Of a stretch of DNA of 64,000 nt, positions 31,748 to 42,779 are shown piece after piece (position 1 is the first letter of the stretch; every line of letters starts with the position of its first letter). Under the pieces are notes generated by a model. The model was not told where the DNA came from. It did no database searches and saw nothing but the letters and a program-made list of their open reading frames with translations. A program made the position numbers and the translations under genes. The DNA is from Microglena sp. YARC. Its lineage: Eukaryota > Chlorophyta > Chlorophyceae > Chlamydomonadales > Chlamydomonadaceae. Where the stretch lies: NCBI GenBank assembly GCA_022414725.1, contig CM039465.1, positions 20,048,690 through 20,112,689 on the forward strand, in the 5' to 3' direction.

Positions 31748-33187
31748 ATAAGAGCCTCAGCAACCTCGAACACCCGCACAGTCACTCTATCTTTGGATAC
31801 TAGTGAAAACAAGGCACAATGTATCGCATCACATGCACTCAAGAATCTGCGTCTGCCTCCCCCTTCTTGCATGGCAGGAAAGGCTGGGATAGAAACATCC
31901 AACAGCCACATGCCTCTGTCTCCCATCAAAGAAAACAATGCAACACAGCAAGGTGGTGGTGCTACAGGTGGGCACAACTGTGCTGCTGATGAACTACCCA
32001 TTGACTTGGTATCTCCTGTTGCACCCCACAGTTCTGTTGACCCACCAGTTCTGGCTGCTGCAGAGTCTCCCACCAAGGATCACGATGCAACACAGCAGTA
32101 TCTCGTGCTGGGGATCGGCGCTGCATGTGGGCACAGCTGTGTTGCTGACGAGCACCGCCCTTTTGCACAGGTGGGCAGCAATGCTTTGGGTGGGCGTAGC
32201 CATGTTGCACAAAGGCAACACCTTGTTACAGATGCATGTAATGACACTGTTTGTGGGCACAGCCAAGGCGTATACAAGCAAGGGCCAACTACTCAGGCGC
32301 ATACAGATGCTGCATGTGGGCACAGCAAAGCTGTACACATGCAAGGGCCTGCTGCTGAAGCGCGTACATATGCTGTGTGTGGGTACAGCAATGCCGTACA
32401 TATGCAAGGGCCAGATACTCAGTCGTGCAGTGATGCTGTGTCTTGGCGCAGCAAAGTCACACACAAGGGCAGTCCTGATGTGCAGGGACCCATAGAAGCG
32501 CGTGCAGCTGTTGTGTGTGGGTACAGCAATGCCGTGCACATGCAAGGGCCAGATGCTCAGTCGTGCAGTGATGCTGTGTGTGGGCACGGCAAGGTCGCAT
32601 ACAAGGACGGCCCTGAAGTGCAGGGACCTAAACAGGCGGAGTTACGGCCGTCTGGTGTACCCCAATCTTCTATGCAGAAGAAGAGCCCCGACAAACAGCG
32701 AAGTAGGTCCCTCACCAGAAGCTCCGCTACTGATGCTGCTGCTGAGGATGATGGTGATTACGTTTTTCCTGGAGCCCTACCTGTCTCCAAATGTGCCCGC
32801 GGCCTGACAGAATCAAAGGGGGCTGCTCATCTCAATGCACACTCTGGTGCAGGACAGCCAGCAGCAGCAGCAGCAGCAGCAGCTGCACAAGGCAGCCCAA
32901 GAACCTTCTCCATACAATCCCACTTGACTCAGGTGGTTGAGTGTCTCTCACAAGTTCTGAGCACCCCGCCTGTGACGCGATACTCCAATTGTAAAGGTGG
33001 CGGTGTTGAAACTGCAGACTGTCAGGTCACCCCAGACTCATCAATTGTGACCAAGGTGGGCACCCCTCTGTCGATTGTGTTTATATTTTGTGAGTTTTTA
33101 TATTATGTGTGCTTTTATTTTGTGTGTTGTAGTGTTTCATATTGTTTTATGTTCACATATTTTGCGCAGGTGGGGGGCAACTTGTAA
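31748..33187 (+). CDS. Unit A: repetitive Cys/His-rich protein of a local gene family
   Basis: Open from just after a TAA (31745-31747) to TAA 33185-33187. No ATG opens this frame near its start; an ATG at 31618 opens a neighbouring frame (MGLSSSSPLKDADKAF) that stops at 31801, so a frameshift or a short intron may separate them. The middle holds about six imperfect repeats of the form AVCGYSNAVHMQGP. The C-terminal part (AAAAAQGSPRTFSIQSHLTQ then VVECLSQVL and ADCQVTPDSSIVTK) is shared with units B and C. After VVTK the DNA turns T-rich: either an intron (GTGGGC to TTGCGCAG) or, read through in frame, a hydrophobic tail. No known family is recognised. Two other frames are also open over the repeats, so coding strand and frame are an inference. 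Confidence 0.4.
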   Translation: MRASATSNTRTVTLSLDTSENKAQCIASHALKNLRLPPPSCMAGKAGIETSNSHMPLSPIKENNATQQGGGATGGHNCAADELPIDLVSPVAPHSSVDPPVLAAAESPTKDHDATQQYLVLGIGAACGHSCVADEHRPFAQVGSNALGGRSHVAQRQHLVTDACNDTVCGHSQGVYKQGPTTQAHTDAACGHSKAVHMQGPAAEARTYAVCGYSNAVHMQGPDTQSCSDAVSWRSKVTHKGSPDVQGPIEARAAVVCGYSNAVHMQGPDAQSCSDAVCGHGKVAYKDGPEVQGPKQAELRPSGVPQSSMQKKSPDKQRSRSLTRSSATDAAAEDDGDYVFPGALPVSKCARGLTESKGAAHLNAHSGAGQPAAAAAAAAAQGSPRTFSIQSHLTQVVECLSQVLSTPPVTRYSNCKGGGVETADCQVTPDSSIVTKVGTPLSIVFIFCEFLYYVCFYFVCCSVSYCFMFTYFAQVGGNL

Positions 33188-33517
33188 CCAAAATGACCCC
33201 ATCGTCCAACTTTGTAGATATCATAAAGAGGATGAAGAATCCGGTTTTATTTCTTAATTTGGCCCAGTGGAAAAAAGTATTGGTCCTCCTAAGTTTTGGG
33301 CCGCGGGGGGGAGAGGGGGGGGGGGGGGGGGTCAAGGGAAATTTCTGTCATTTCCATAAAATTAGGTACTTTTCAGGCACTTTTTTCTAGCCCCCAGAAT
33401 GACATGGGAGTGGAACTAGGGTGTTCCTCTACTAAAATTTCAGTCCATATATGCTATTGGGGGAGAGACCCACCACATATTTTGCCCAGGGCAGAGGGGG
33501 GGGGGGGGGGGGTCCAG

Positions 33518-33855
<338 letters not shown>

Positions 33856-34279
33856 TAACGGTGTTACACAATTTAATTGCGGTCCAGCCACACAGTAAAC
33901 AAAAACACCCAAAAATATCATTAGGAATAAGTCATCTAGTCAACCCTATTATTGAGAAAGTACAGTAAGCCAATTAACTAAGATCTAGTGGAGGGGGGGT
34001 GGGGTGGGGTCCCTCCGTAACACAAAAAACCATTCCATATCAAATGATTGAAACAAATTCCAAAGGCACAGTTCTAGCCCAGAAAAGAATCTAAATATTA
34101 TAAATATCCAAGCGCACAAAAACCAATCTAGGCAAATTAAGCCAGAAGGTGCTAGTTTCTATAATTGTCATTCTATTTGTCTATGTCTAAGGCGTCTCTG
34201 ATGTCCGCCCTCCAGCTTGTCCTGTCTTGGGCCACTAGGTACCAATTTGATGACATGTTGGTGGCTTGGAGATGAGATT

Positions 34280-34281
<2 letters not shown>

Positions 34282-34367
<86 letters not shown>
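34282..34367 (+). repeat. (CT)n microsatellite
   Basis: About 86 bp of CT with one TTCT interruption. Confidence 0.97.
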
Positions 34368-34369
<2 letters not shown>

Positions 34370-34506
34370 ACACAACGCCCTAACCAACACTTTTACAACA
34401 ACGTGCAGAGCAAGACCCCATGATAGTTCATTGCTTCTTATTTTTACCTTCCCTTCACTGTGCGTCTGTTTTCGTTCTGGTGCCTAGTTATAGTTGATGT
34501 TATTCG

Positions 34507-34836
34507 ATGGACCCACAATCAAAGGGCACTACCTGCGGCAAGTGCGGTAAACAATTGCTTTGTGGCGACCACGGAAACTTAGGGGGCCATCATAATTATT
34601 TTGCGTGCTTGGCTGCAGTCGAACAGAAGTCGAGATTCAGCAGCGCAGCAGAGCATTTAAGTACCGGGTTTTTCAGCCTTTGGAGCGCTACAGCAGCTGA
34701 TGGGGCGGCGGCAACAGTGGCGCTGCGGCAGCTGTTGGGGCGGCGGCGACATGGGGCGGCGGCATCATTGATGATGAAGATGATGACGATTTTCTATGTT
34801 TCAAATTTTCCCAATGGTCTCGAGACCAACCTCTGA
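34507..34836 (+). CDS. Small ORF with a zinc-knuckle-like N-terminus
   Basis: ATG at 34507, 109 codons. It begins with CGKCGKQLLCGDHGN followed by GGHHNYFAC, a Cys/His pattern that could bind zinc, then becomes alanine-rich over GGCGGC-type repeats. It has no splice context and no match that I recognise. It could be the 5' end of a transposon-related gene or a chance frame. Confidence 0.22.
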   Translation: MDPQSKGTTCGKCGKQLLCGDHGNLGGHHNYFACLAAVEQKSRFSSAAEHLSTGFFSLWSATAADGAAATVALRQLLGRRRHGAAASLMMKMMTIFYVSNFPNGLETNL

Positions 34837-35601
34837 GGATAGACCTTAAAAAACCCTGTAAAATGAGCTTAATTAGACACCATTACTCTAAGTGGTGGCT
34901 GAGATAGTGGCTGTACAGTGGGTTCCGGACCCGGGGGGGGGGGGGGGGGGGGGGGGGCGGCAGACGGGTGCCTTCACACTCTTGGGGATGGGATCTTTCA
35001 CTTTTTTCCGCTCCCCCCCTTGATTTTGCGAGCCATATTGTGTTCATATTGTGCATATATTTTGTGTGTTATACTGTGTTTATATTTTGTGTATTATATT
35101 GTCTTTGTCTTTGTTTATATTTGTGTGTGTTTATATTTGGTGTGTGATTGTATTTTCCCCTGTATGTATCTTCACATGGCTTAGTTGTATGGATGTATAT
35201 GCGAGTTCTCATTTCATTTATTTCATTTTTTATAATTTTTATTTATTTTATGTTGACGTTTTGGACTGTGCTTTCATTTGCACGAAATCGTCAATTCGTC
35301 AATTCGTCAATGGTTCATTATAGCATTGCTTTCCCTTATGTCTGTTGCATGCATATGTGTCCATGCATATTTGCACAAATCGTGTGTATGGAAGGTTGGA
35401 TGCCATGCCCCTCCTTTTCCATGACCCGCCTTTCCAACGTGAACGTCCTACTTTTGTTTCTCAACCTTCCTTTCTGAATCCTCGGTGGCGCTGGTTTGAG
35501 CAAGGGGTCCCACATCCTGTGGTGAAAATTCTTTCAATTAAAACAGAACATAAAAAATGCACTGCCTGTTTGTGAGTTGGGATGAATGAGATGGCCAGAC
35601 A

Positions 35602-35803
35602 CATAGTTTTTATTTTCAGGCACGAGCAGAAGCTTCTAGGTAGCTCCCCTGGCATGCTTCCCAGCCAAGCCTAAAGCAAGGAAGTGCCTCTGAAAGCTGA
35701 TATAAACGTCTTTTCAGTTCTGCTGGAATCTTGGGGCTTAGCCCAGTGGCTGGCTCAGGGAGCTGCCTAGAAGTACTGCTCATAGCTAAAAAGAAAAGCT
35801 ATG
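35602..35803. mobile_element. Foldback MITE inserted in unit B, empty site in unit D
   Basis: Ends CATAGTTTTTATTTTC and AAAAGAAAAGCTATG, arms with CAGAAGCTTCTAGGTAGCTC and GAGCTGCCTAGAAG. Unit D has GAGATGCCCAGACAAAGC at the homologous place with no insertion (about 39628-39645), which marks the target as about GCCCAGACA. Confidence 0.8.
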
Positions 35804-35927
35804 CCCCCAGACAAAGCCGGACAAACCTGGATTCTGTGTTACCTGGAAAACTTACAAGCAATTTATCACCAACAAGCATGTCTGACACAGGACATCGTTC
35901 AGAGTCCTAAATCCTTCCACTGCCTCC

Positions 35928-37331
35928 ATGCCAACGCAGGGAGCATTTCGAACGTCTGAGCTGGCTCGCTTAGCTGTTGCCAACCCATGCCTTCTGCGCT
36001 GGATAGCTGGTTGCAGGCAAACAACATCTTCTGACCAGCTTTCAACATTGAGCTCACTCCATGGGTCGCTACGCCGCCACCTGTCAGCTAGGGCCAGATC
36101 GGGAGGATCCATGACGCATGGGCTTGGGCATCATGCAAGGCCAGCCGACAGCGGTAACCAACAGGGACCCTCAGACAAGGTGTCAGCCCTCAACCATGAA
36201 GAAACCATCTGTTATGATGCTGTGGCGGGTGCAGATGTGGACAGCTCACCAGCAGTAATGGAGGTTGTAGCAGATGTGGACAGCTCACCAGCAGTTATGG
36301 AGGTTGTAGCAGATGTGGACAGCTCACCAGCGGTTATGGAGGTTGTAGCAGATGTGGACATCTCACCAGCGGTTATGGAGGTTGTAGCAGATGTGGACAG
36401 CTCACCAGCAGTTATGGAGGTTGTAGCGGATGTGGACAGCTCACCAGCAGTTATGGAGGTTGTAGCAGATGGGGACAGCTCACCATCGGTTATGGAGGTT
36501 GTAGCAGATGGGGACAGCTCACCAGCGGTTAGGGGGGTTGTAGCAGATGTGGACAGGTCAGCATCGGTTATGGAGGTTGTAGCAGATGGGGACGGCTCAC
36601 CAAAGAGACTAAGGAAGGCTTGTGGCCGTCGATTGAAGCAGACCCCTCACTGCCTTACCCTTCACCCCCTTAAATCACAAACCTCAACCGCCACCCCCTC
36701 AATCCTTACCCTCTCTCTCCCTCATACCCTCACCCGCTCAAACCCTCCCCCCTCAACCCTCCCTCAAACCTCAAACCTCACCTTTCACCGCACCCTCAAA
36801 CCTGCATCACTGGAAGCATGTAATGAAACTCTTTGTGGGCACAGCAACGCTGTACACATGCAAGGGCCTGCTGCTCAGGCGTGTAGTGACTCTGATGCAG
36901 GACAGCCAGCAGCAGCAGTGGCAATAGCAGCATCACAAGGCAGCTCAAGATCCTTCTCCATACAATCCCACGTGACTCAGGTGGTTGAGTGTCTCTCACA
37001 AGTTCTTACCTACCCGCCTGTGATGCAAAACTCCTATTGTACAGGTGGCGTTGCTGAAGCTGCAGACTGTCAAGTCACCCCAAACTCAACAGTTGTGACC
37101 AAGGTGGGCTTCCCTCTGTTGATTGTGTTTATATTTTGTGAGTGTTTATCTTTGGTGTGCCATTTTTTTCTTCTTCTTTCTTTCTTCCAGTGTGTTACAT
37201 TTGGTGTGTTATCTTTTGTCTCTATTTTGTGTGAGCTTGTAATTTGGTGTGTTATATTTCTGTTGATATTTGCTGTGTGTTCATATTTTAGCCTCTGTGT
37301 ACCTTCACATGAATCAGGTGTATGTACGTAA
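35928..37331 (+). CDS. Unit B: 13-residue-repeat protein of the local gene family
   Basis: ATG at 35928 begins MPTQGAFRTSELARLAVANP, a conserved N-terminal block of about 100 residues shared with units C and D. It is followed by nine full and one partial copies of a 13-residue repeat, ADVDSSPAVMEVV (39-bp DNA unit, 36229-36600). A C/T-rich segment (about 36650-36800) follows, perhaps an intron without a clear GT donor. Then comes the module CGHSNAVHMQGPAAQACS, FSIQSHVTQVVECLSQVL and ADCQVTPNSTVVTK shared with units A and C. Past 37104 the frame runs into T-rich DNA that may be intron or a hydrophobic tail. Differences between units fall often at third codon positions, which suggests past selection. 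Function unknown. Confidence 0.45.
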   Translation: MPTQGAFRTSELARLAVANPCLLRWIAGCRQTTSSDQLSTLSSLHGSLRRHLSARARSGGSMTHGLGHHARPADSGNQQGPSDKVSALNHEETICYDAVAGADVDSSPAVMEVVADVDSSPAVMEVVADVDSSPAVMEVVADVDISPAVMEVVADVDSSPAVMEVVADVDSSPAVMEVVADGDSSPSVMEVVADGDSSPAVRGVVADVDRSASVMEVVADGDGSPKRLRKACGRRLKQTPHCLTLHPLKSQTSTATPSILTLSLPHTLTRSNPPPSTLPQTSNLTFHRTLKPASLEACNETLCGHSNAVHMQGPAAQACSDSDAGQPAAAVAIAASQGSSRSFSIQSHVTQVVECLSQVLTYPPVMQNSYCTGGVAEAADCQVTPNSTVVTKVGFPLLIVFIFCECLSLVCHFFLLLSFFQCVTFGVLSFVSILCELVIWCVIFLLIFAVCSYFSLCVPSHESGVCT

Positions 37332-37850
37332 GTATCGATGCTATGTGAGTTCTCATTTCATGTGTTTGTGTTGGTCTGTGCTTTTATTTGCACGAACTCA
37401 TTATAGCATTGCTTCACTCTAGCATTGGTCACCCTTCTATCTGTTGTGTGCCTTTCTTTGTCCTTGTATATATTTACACAAATCGTGTATATAGAAGTTT
37501 TGATGCCATGCTTCCCCTTTTGGCATGACCTGCGTTTCCGACGTGAGATTCCTACTTACGTTTCTCCACCTTTCTGAATCCTCGGTGGCGCTGGATTGTG
37601 TAAGGGGTCCTACTTCCTGGAGTGAAATCCTTTCAATAAAAAACAGTTGCACTGCAGTTCTGTGAGTAGAAATGAATGGTGTGCATGAAATAATGAGATG
37701 CACGAAATGAAATAAGATGCACAAAATGAATTAACCAAGCCGGACATACTTGGATTCTGTGTAATTGGAAAAACATACATACACTCTATCACCAACAAGC
37801 ATGTCTGACACAGGACACAGTTCAAAGTTCTAAATCCTTCCACTGCCTCC

Positions 37851-38908
37851 ATGCCAACACAGGGAGCGTTTCGAACGTCTGAGCTGTCTCGCTTAGCTGT
37901 GTCCAACCCATGCCTTCTGCGCTGGATAGCTGGTTGCAGGCAAACAACATCTTCTGACCAGCTTCCAACATTGAGCTCACTCCACGGGTCCGTACGCCGC
38001 CACCTGTCAGCTAGGGCCAGATCGGGAGGATCCATGACGCATGGACTTGGGCATCATGCAAGGCCGGCTGACAGCCGTGCCCAACAGGGACCCTCAGACA
38101 AGGCGTCGGCCCTCAACCATGAAGAAGCCATCTGTTATGATGCTGTGGCAGTTGTGGCAGATGTGGACAGCTCACCATCGGTTAGGGAGGTTGTAGCAGA
38201 TGTGGACAGCTCACCATCGGTTATGGAGGTTGTAGCAGATGGGGACAACTCACCAGCAGTTATGGAGGTTGTACCAGATGTAGACAGCTCTCCAGCGATT
38301 ATGGCAGTTGGGGACAGCTCACCATCGGTTATGGAGGTTGTAGCAGATGTGGACAGCTCACAACAGAGACTAATGAAGGCTCGTGGCCGTCAATTAAAGC
38401 AGACCCCTCACCGCCTCACCCTTCACGCCCACAGACCTCAAACCTCAACCCCAACCCCCTTAACCCTCACCCGCTCAAAACCCTCACCCCCTCACCCACC
38501 TAAACCCTCACCCCCCCATTCGCTCACCCCTCACGACCCCCCCCCCCTCCCCCCTCGCCCTCCTCCCTTCCTCTCCCCTCAAACCTCACCTTTCACCGCA
38601 CCCTCAAACCTGTTTCTCTTAAGGCATGTAATGAAACTTTTTGTGGGCACAGCAACGCCGTACACATGCAAGGGCCTGTTGCTCAGGCGTGTAGTGACTC
38701 TGATGCAGGACAGCCAGCAGCAGCAGCAGCAGCAGCTGCACATGGCAGCCCAAGAACCTTCTCTATACAATCCCACATGACTCAGGTGGTTGAGTGTCTC
38801 TCACAGCTTCTGATCACCCCGCCTGTGATGCAAAACTCAAATTGTCAAGTTGGCGGTGTTGAAGCCGCAGACTGTCAGGTCACCCCAAACTCAACAATTG
38901 TGACCAAG
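37851..38908 (+). CDS. Unit C: family member with a frame break
   Basis: The same N-terminal block (MPTQGAFRTSELSRLAVSNP), then about five or six 13-residue repeats, two of them with internal deletions. The C/T-rich segment at 38400-38620 has a different length from unit B, and the frame now enters the C-terminal module in the wrong register (ending at 38780), while the correct register (FSIQSHMTQVVECLSQLL) resumes from about 38629 to 38908. Either the C/T segment is spliced out or this copy is a pseudogene. Confidence 0.4.
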
Positions 38909-39749
38909 GTGGGCACCCCTCTGCCGATTGTGTTTATATTTTGTTAGTGTTCATATTTTGTGTGTCATATTTGGTGCGTTTATATCTCTATGTGTTCTAG
39001 TGTGTTATCTTTTGTGAGTTATCTTGTGTTTCTATTTTGATTGTGTTTGTAATTTGGTGTATTCTATTTTGTGCTCATATTTGCTGTGTGTTTATATTTT
39101 GTGTGTTATATTTTGTGTTCATATTTGCTGTGTGTTTCTATTTTGTGTGTTCTTGTTATTTGGTGTGTTATTTTTGTGCTCATATTTTCTGTGTTTTTAT
39201 ATTTGTCCGTGTTATATTTGGTGCTTATATTTGCTGTGTGTTTTTTTTTTTTTTTGCTCCGTGTATCATTACATGAATCAGGTGTGTGAAATGATCGATG
39301 CCATCTGTGTTCCCATTTCAAATGTTTGTGTTGGTCTGTGCTTTCAACTGCACGAATTAATTATAGCATTGGTTACCCTTCTGTCTGTTGCGTGTCTTTG
39401 TTTGTCCATGTATATTTTTACACAAATCGTTTGTGTACAAGTTATGTAGCAATGCCCCTCTTTTTGCCATACCCCGCCTTTCCAACGTGAACTTCCTACT
39501 TGTGTTTCTCCTCCTTTCTTTCTGATTTTGTGGTGGTGCTGGTTTGTGTAAGGGGTCCCACTTCATGGGGTGAAAATCTGTTTTATAAAAACACTACTGC
39601 AGGTCTGTGAGTAGGAATGAATGAGATGCCCAGACAAAGCTGTACAAAGTGACTTCTGTGTAACCTGGAAAACATACATACACTCTGTCACCAACAAGCA
39701 TGACTAAAAGTGGATATCGTTCCGAGACCTAAATCCTTCCACTGCCTCC

Positions 39750-41141
39750 ATGCCAACGCAGGGAGCGTTTCGAATGTCTGAGCTGGCTCGCTTAGCTGTC
39801 GCCAACCCTTGCCTTCTGCGCTGGATAGCTGGTTGCAGACAAACAACATCTTCTGACCAGCTTCCAACATTGAGCTCACTCCACGGGTCGCTACGCCGCC
39901 ACCTGTCAGCTAGGGCCAGATCGGGAGGATCCATGATGCATGGGCTTGGGCATCATGCAAGGCCGGCTGACAGCGGTGCCCAACAGGGTGCCTCAGACAA
40001 GGTGTCAGCCCTCAACCATGAAGAAGCCATCTGTTATGTTGGCGTGGCAGGTGTGGCAGATGTGGACAGCTCACCAGCAGTTATGGAGGTTGTAGCAGAT
40101 GTGGACAGGTCACCAGCGGTTATGGAGGTTGTAGCAGATGGGGACAGCTCACCCATGGCCCTAACCAGCTCTGTAGGCGAGGAGTTGCGCCATTGCTGGG
40201 GACTGGGTCACCCTTTCAAGCAACCGAGAATTGGTTCAGCAGGTAGGATAGGAGAGCGTGATAGCAGCACTACTGCAAAGGGGCAGTCCTCACCTAGTGG
40301 GAGGGCCTCAGCCTGCTGTGTATGTGAGGAGTCAAGCCATAGCTGGGGACGGGGTCACCCATTCAAGTACCAGAGAACTGATTCAGCCGGTGGGGGTGAT
40401 CAATCCAAGAAGAGCAGAGCTGCAGGGCATGGGGTGAGTGAGAAGACTGTCTCAGCCCGAGGTTGTCTCAGAGAGCACCAGCTGGTAAGTTCAGAAGGGG
40501 TCAATGTGAGATCCAAGGAGAGCAACGCCGCAGGGCATGAGGCGAGTAAGAAGAGCAATCCAGTCCCAGGTCGTCTCCGAAAGCACCAGCTGATAAGATC
40601 AGAAGGGGGAAATGTGCAATCCATGTCAGCGTATACTACTAGGACACGAGTGCCTTATTGGCATCTGATTCAGATTCTGGAGGGCGACGCCGCAGGGCGT
40701 GAGGCAAATGAGAAGAGCAATCCAGTCCCAGGTCCTCTCCACAAGCATCAGTTAATGAGATCAGAAGGGGGCAATGTGCAATCTATGGAGGGGAACAACG
40801 CAGGGCGTGGGGCGAGTGAGAAGAGCATTCATAACCCAGGTCGTCCTTTGAAGAAAAGGTGCAGAGGTTCAGGATGGATTCCGAAGGGTAAAACTTCAAG
40901 GTGTCAGGCGAGTGAGGCAAGTACTCTTCGCCCGGGTCATCCTCGGCCGTGCGAGGGGTTATGCACACAACATGCTTTGCCCGGGGTCAAACACACAATA
41001 TATGTCCATCCACCATGCATGCGTAGGGTACAGCGCTATCGCCCATTGGCTGACTTTTATGAGCCTGGCGAGCTGGGGACCCTCTCTGCCAGGCTGCAAG
41101 AACAGCACTACGGCCCGTTGGCTGACTTTTATGAGCCTTGA
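39750..41141 (+). CDS. Unit D: family member with a different C-terminus
   Basis: ATG at 39750, 463 codons, stop at 41141. The N-terminal block (MPTQGAFRMSELARLAVANP) and two and a half 13-residue repeats are shared, but then the sequence diverges: two GRGHPFK-type segments, three or four copies of a block like KHQLIRSEGGNVQSM with SNPVPG, and two copies of PLADFYEP at the end. It has no A/Q tract module. This looks like a modular swap of the 3' half by recombination between repeats. No family recognised. Confidence 0.42.
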   Translation: MPTQGAFRMSELARLAVANPCLLRWIAGCRQTTSSDQLPTLSSLHGSLRRHLSARARSGGSMMHGLGHHARPADSGAQQGASDKVSALNHEEAICYVGVAGVADVDSSPAVMEVVADVDRSPAVMEVVADGDSSPMALTSSVGEELRHCWGLGHPFKQPRIGSAGRIGERDSSTTAKGQSSPSGRASACCVCEESSHSWGRGHPFKYQRTDSAGGGDQSKKSRAAGHGVSEKTVSARGCLREHQLVSSEGVNVRSKESNAAGHEASKKSNPVPGRLRKHQLIRSEGGNVQSMSAYTTRTRVPYWHLIQILEGDAAGREANEKSNPVPGPLHKHQLMRSEGGNVQSMEGNNAGRGASEKSIHNPGRPLKKRCRGSGWIPKGKTSRCQASEASTLRPGHPRPCEGLCTQHALPGVKHTIYVHPPCMRRVQRYRPLADFYEPGELGTLSARLQEQHYGPLADFYEP

Positions 41142-41525
41142 GAGCTGAGGACCCCCCCTTCCTGGCTGCAGGGCAAACCAGGAAGGAGAGGGAATCTTAA
41201 AGCAGGCATGATGGGCACTCCAATGCAGGTCCAAGTTTCGAGCTTGATCCAGTGCCGGGCTAATAGAACTGGCTGGAAGCTGCCATGCACCATTGACCAG
41301 TATAGCTGACAGAGGGGGGAAGAAGATGAAGTCTTCCTCCATCTAGGATTTAGGGTTTAGGGTTTTCGGGTTTACACCGAGAGCCAAGTGATAATTTTGG
41401 AGTTGGGATTCTAGCAAATGTGGAGTTGGGAACAGCTTCGAGCTTGATCCAGAATCGGGCTAATTTAACTGGTTGGGAGCTGCCATGCATAGCCCAAAAG
41501 AGAAGCAGAGGGCATTGGACAAGAA

Positions 41526-41690
41526 AGTAATGATAACGCCTGGTGGGGCGTGGTATTATGGGAGCCCTGTCTTTCAGCAGTAGGGAACGGGCTACTACTT
41601 GACATGGCGATTGACAGTGACCGCGAACACTAAAGCACACCCGTAGGGATTCAAACCGGGCACCTTCTTCGTTCAAGGAACTCTGCCATT
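41526..41690 (-). mobile_element. tRNA-derived SINE, reversed copy
   Basis: On the minus strand it carries CCCGGTTTGAATCCCTACGG, the CACTGTCAATCGCCATG body and AATACCACGCCCCACC. The A-box is damaged. Confidence 0.7.
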
Positions 41691-42779
41691 ACATTACATT
41701 ACATTACATGTTAAAGTCTACTTGACACCGCGAGGGTGTATGAGACTCTGTGCTTTAAACAAAAAGAAAAAGCACCCACAAAGCAAAAAAACCCATTACA
41801 CCAGGGGTATGTCGAGGACAAACAAACCAAGCTCCCAACCACCATTTTGGTGGCGTAGGTATTAAACCCCCTAGAGCCGGACCCAGATCTCAACCACTTA
41901 CAGTGGCGGAGGTAAGAAGCTAACAAATGAGAAGTCACAAGAAGAAAAGAAAAAAGGGATAATAAATTACGGTGCCACTACCGGTAAGCAGTCCAGGGCT
42001 TCCTGTCTTGCTCTTCTACAAGTAGATAGATAGTCGGCTAGGTTGCTCCAGAAAGTCTTAGTGCCATTTCCATTCATAAAGGTTCTGTTTAGTGCCATTG
42101 AGCCATTCGACGAAAACGGGGATCGGACATGAAGCTTTTACATTTCTTTAGCTTGACCAGAAAAGTGAGAATTCCAGCCGTGTGCTTAATTGGTGTAGCT
42201 TCACTAGAAAAGTGAGAAATGTGGGGTTGGGATTCTGGCCTTCTAATCAAGTTGTCTAGTTTAACCAGCAAAGTGAAACATGTCAAAATGCGGGGTTGGG
42301 ATTCCAGGCATTTAATGAAGGTGTTTGGCTTACCCAGTAAAATGACTATTGTGGGGGTTGAGATTCCAGCTGTCTGTCTGCTTAAAAAATGGTGAATGTT
42401 CGTCTGGTCGAGGATCTGTGTCTCCCACGGTGCGCCTGCACTTTCATAGGAGTGGCAACGCCATTCGAACTGAATCCGCGGTGTCGCTGGTTTGTGTTGG
42501 GGGACGAACCTCCTGGTTGAAAATCCTTTCACAACTTAAAAAATGGTATTCGGCCTAACTTACACGACTCTGTTTGGTAGCTTCTAGGCAGCTTCTGTTT
42601 TCCTAACTTACACGTTTGTATCGCACGAAAGGGGTTGGCAAGAGCATGATAAAGGAATTGAAATTGAAAATGAAAATGAAATTGAAATTGAAATTGAAAT
42701 GGTTACATCCGTGTAATACCGTGAGTCACAGGACGTGAAGTTAAGGACACCATAGCGTAAGCCGGAGCTAGCTATAGTC

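Larger units (their letters stand above)
35040..41360 (+). repeat. Tandem segmental duplication carrying units B, C and D
   Basis: Three units of roughly 1.7-2.1 kb start near 35.57, 37.66 and 39.60 kb. Each opens with a conserved GGATTCTGTGT or TGACTTCTGTGT leader and CATCACCAACAAGCATG-like spacer. Units B and C (and the remnant at 35.04-35.56 kb from unit A) close with T-rich TTTATATTTTGTG sequence, an ACATGAATCAGGTGT block and a GCGCTGGTTTG tail that resembles the SINE-3-like 3' ends at 42.5 and 63.8 kb. Confidence 0.8.
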
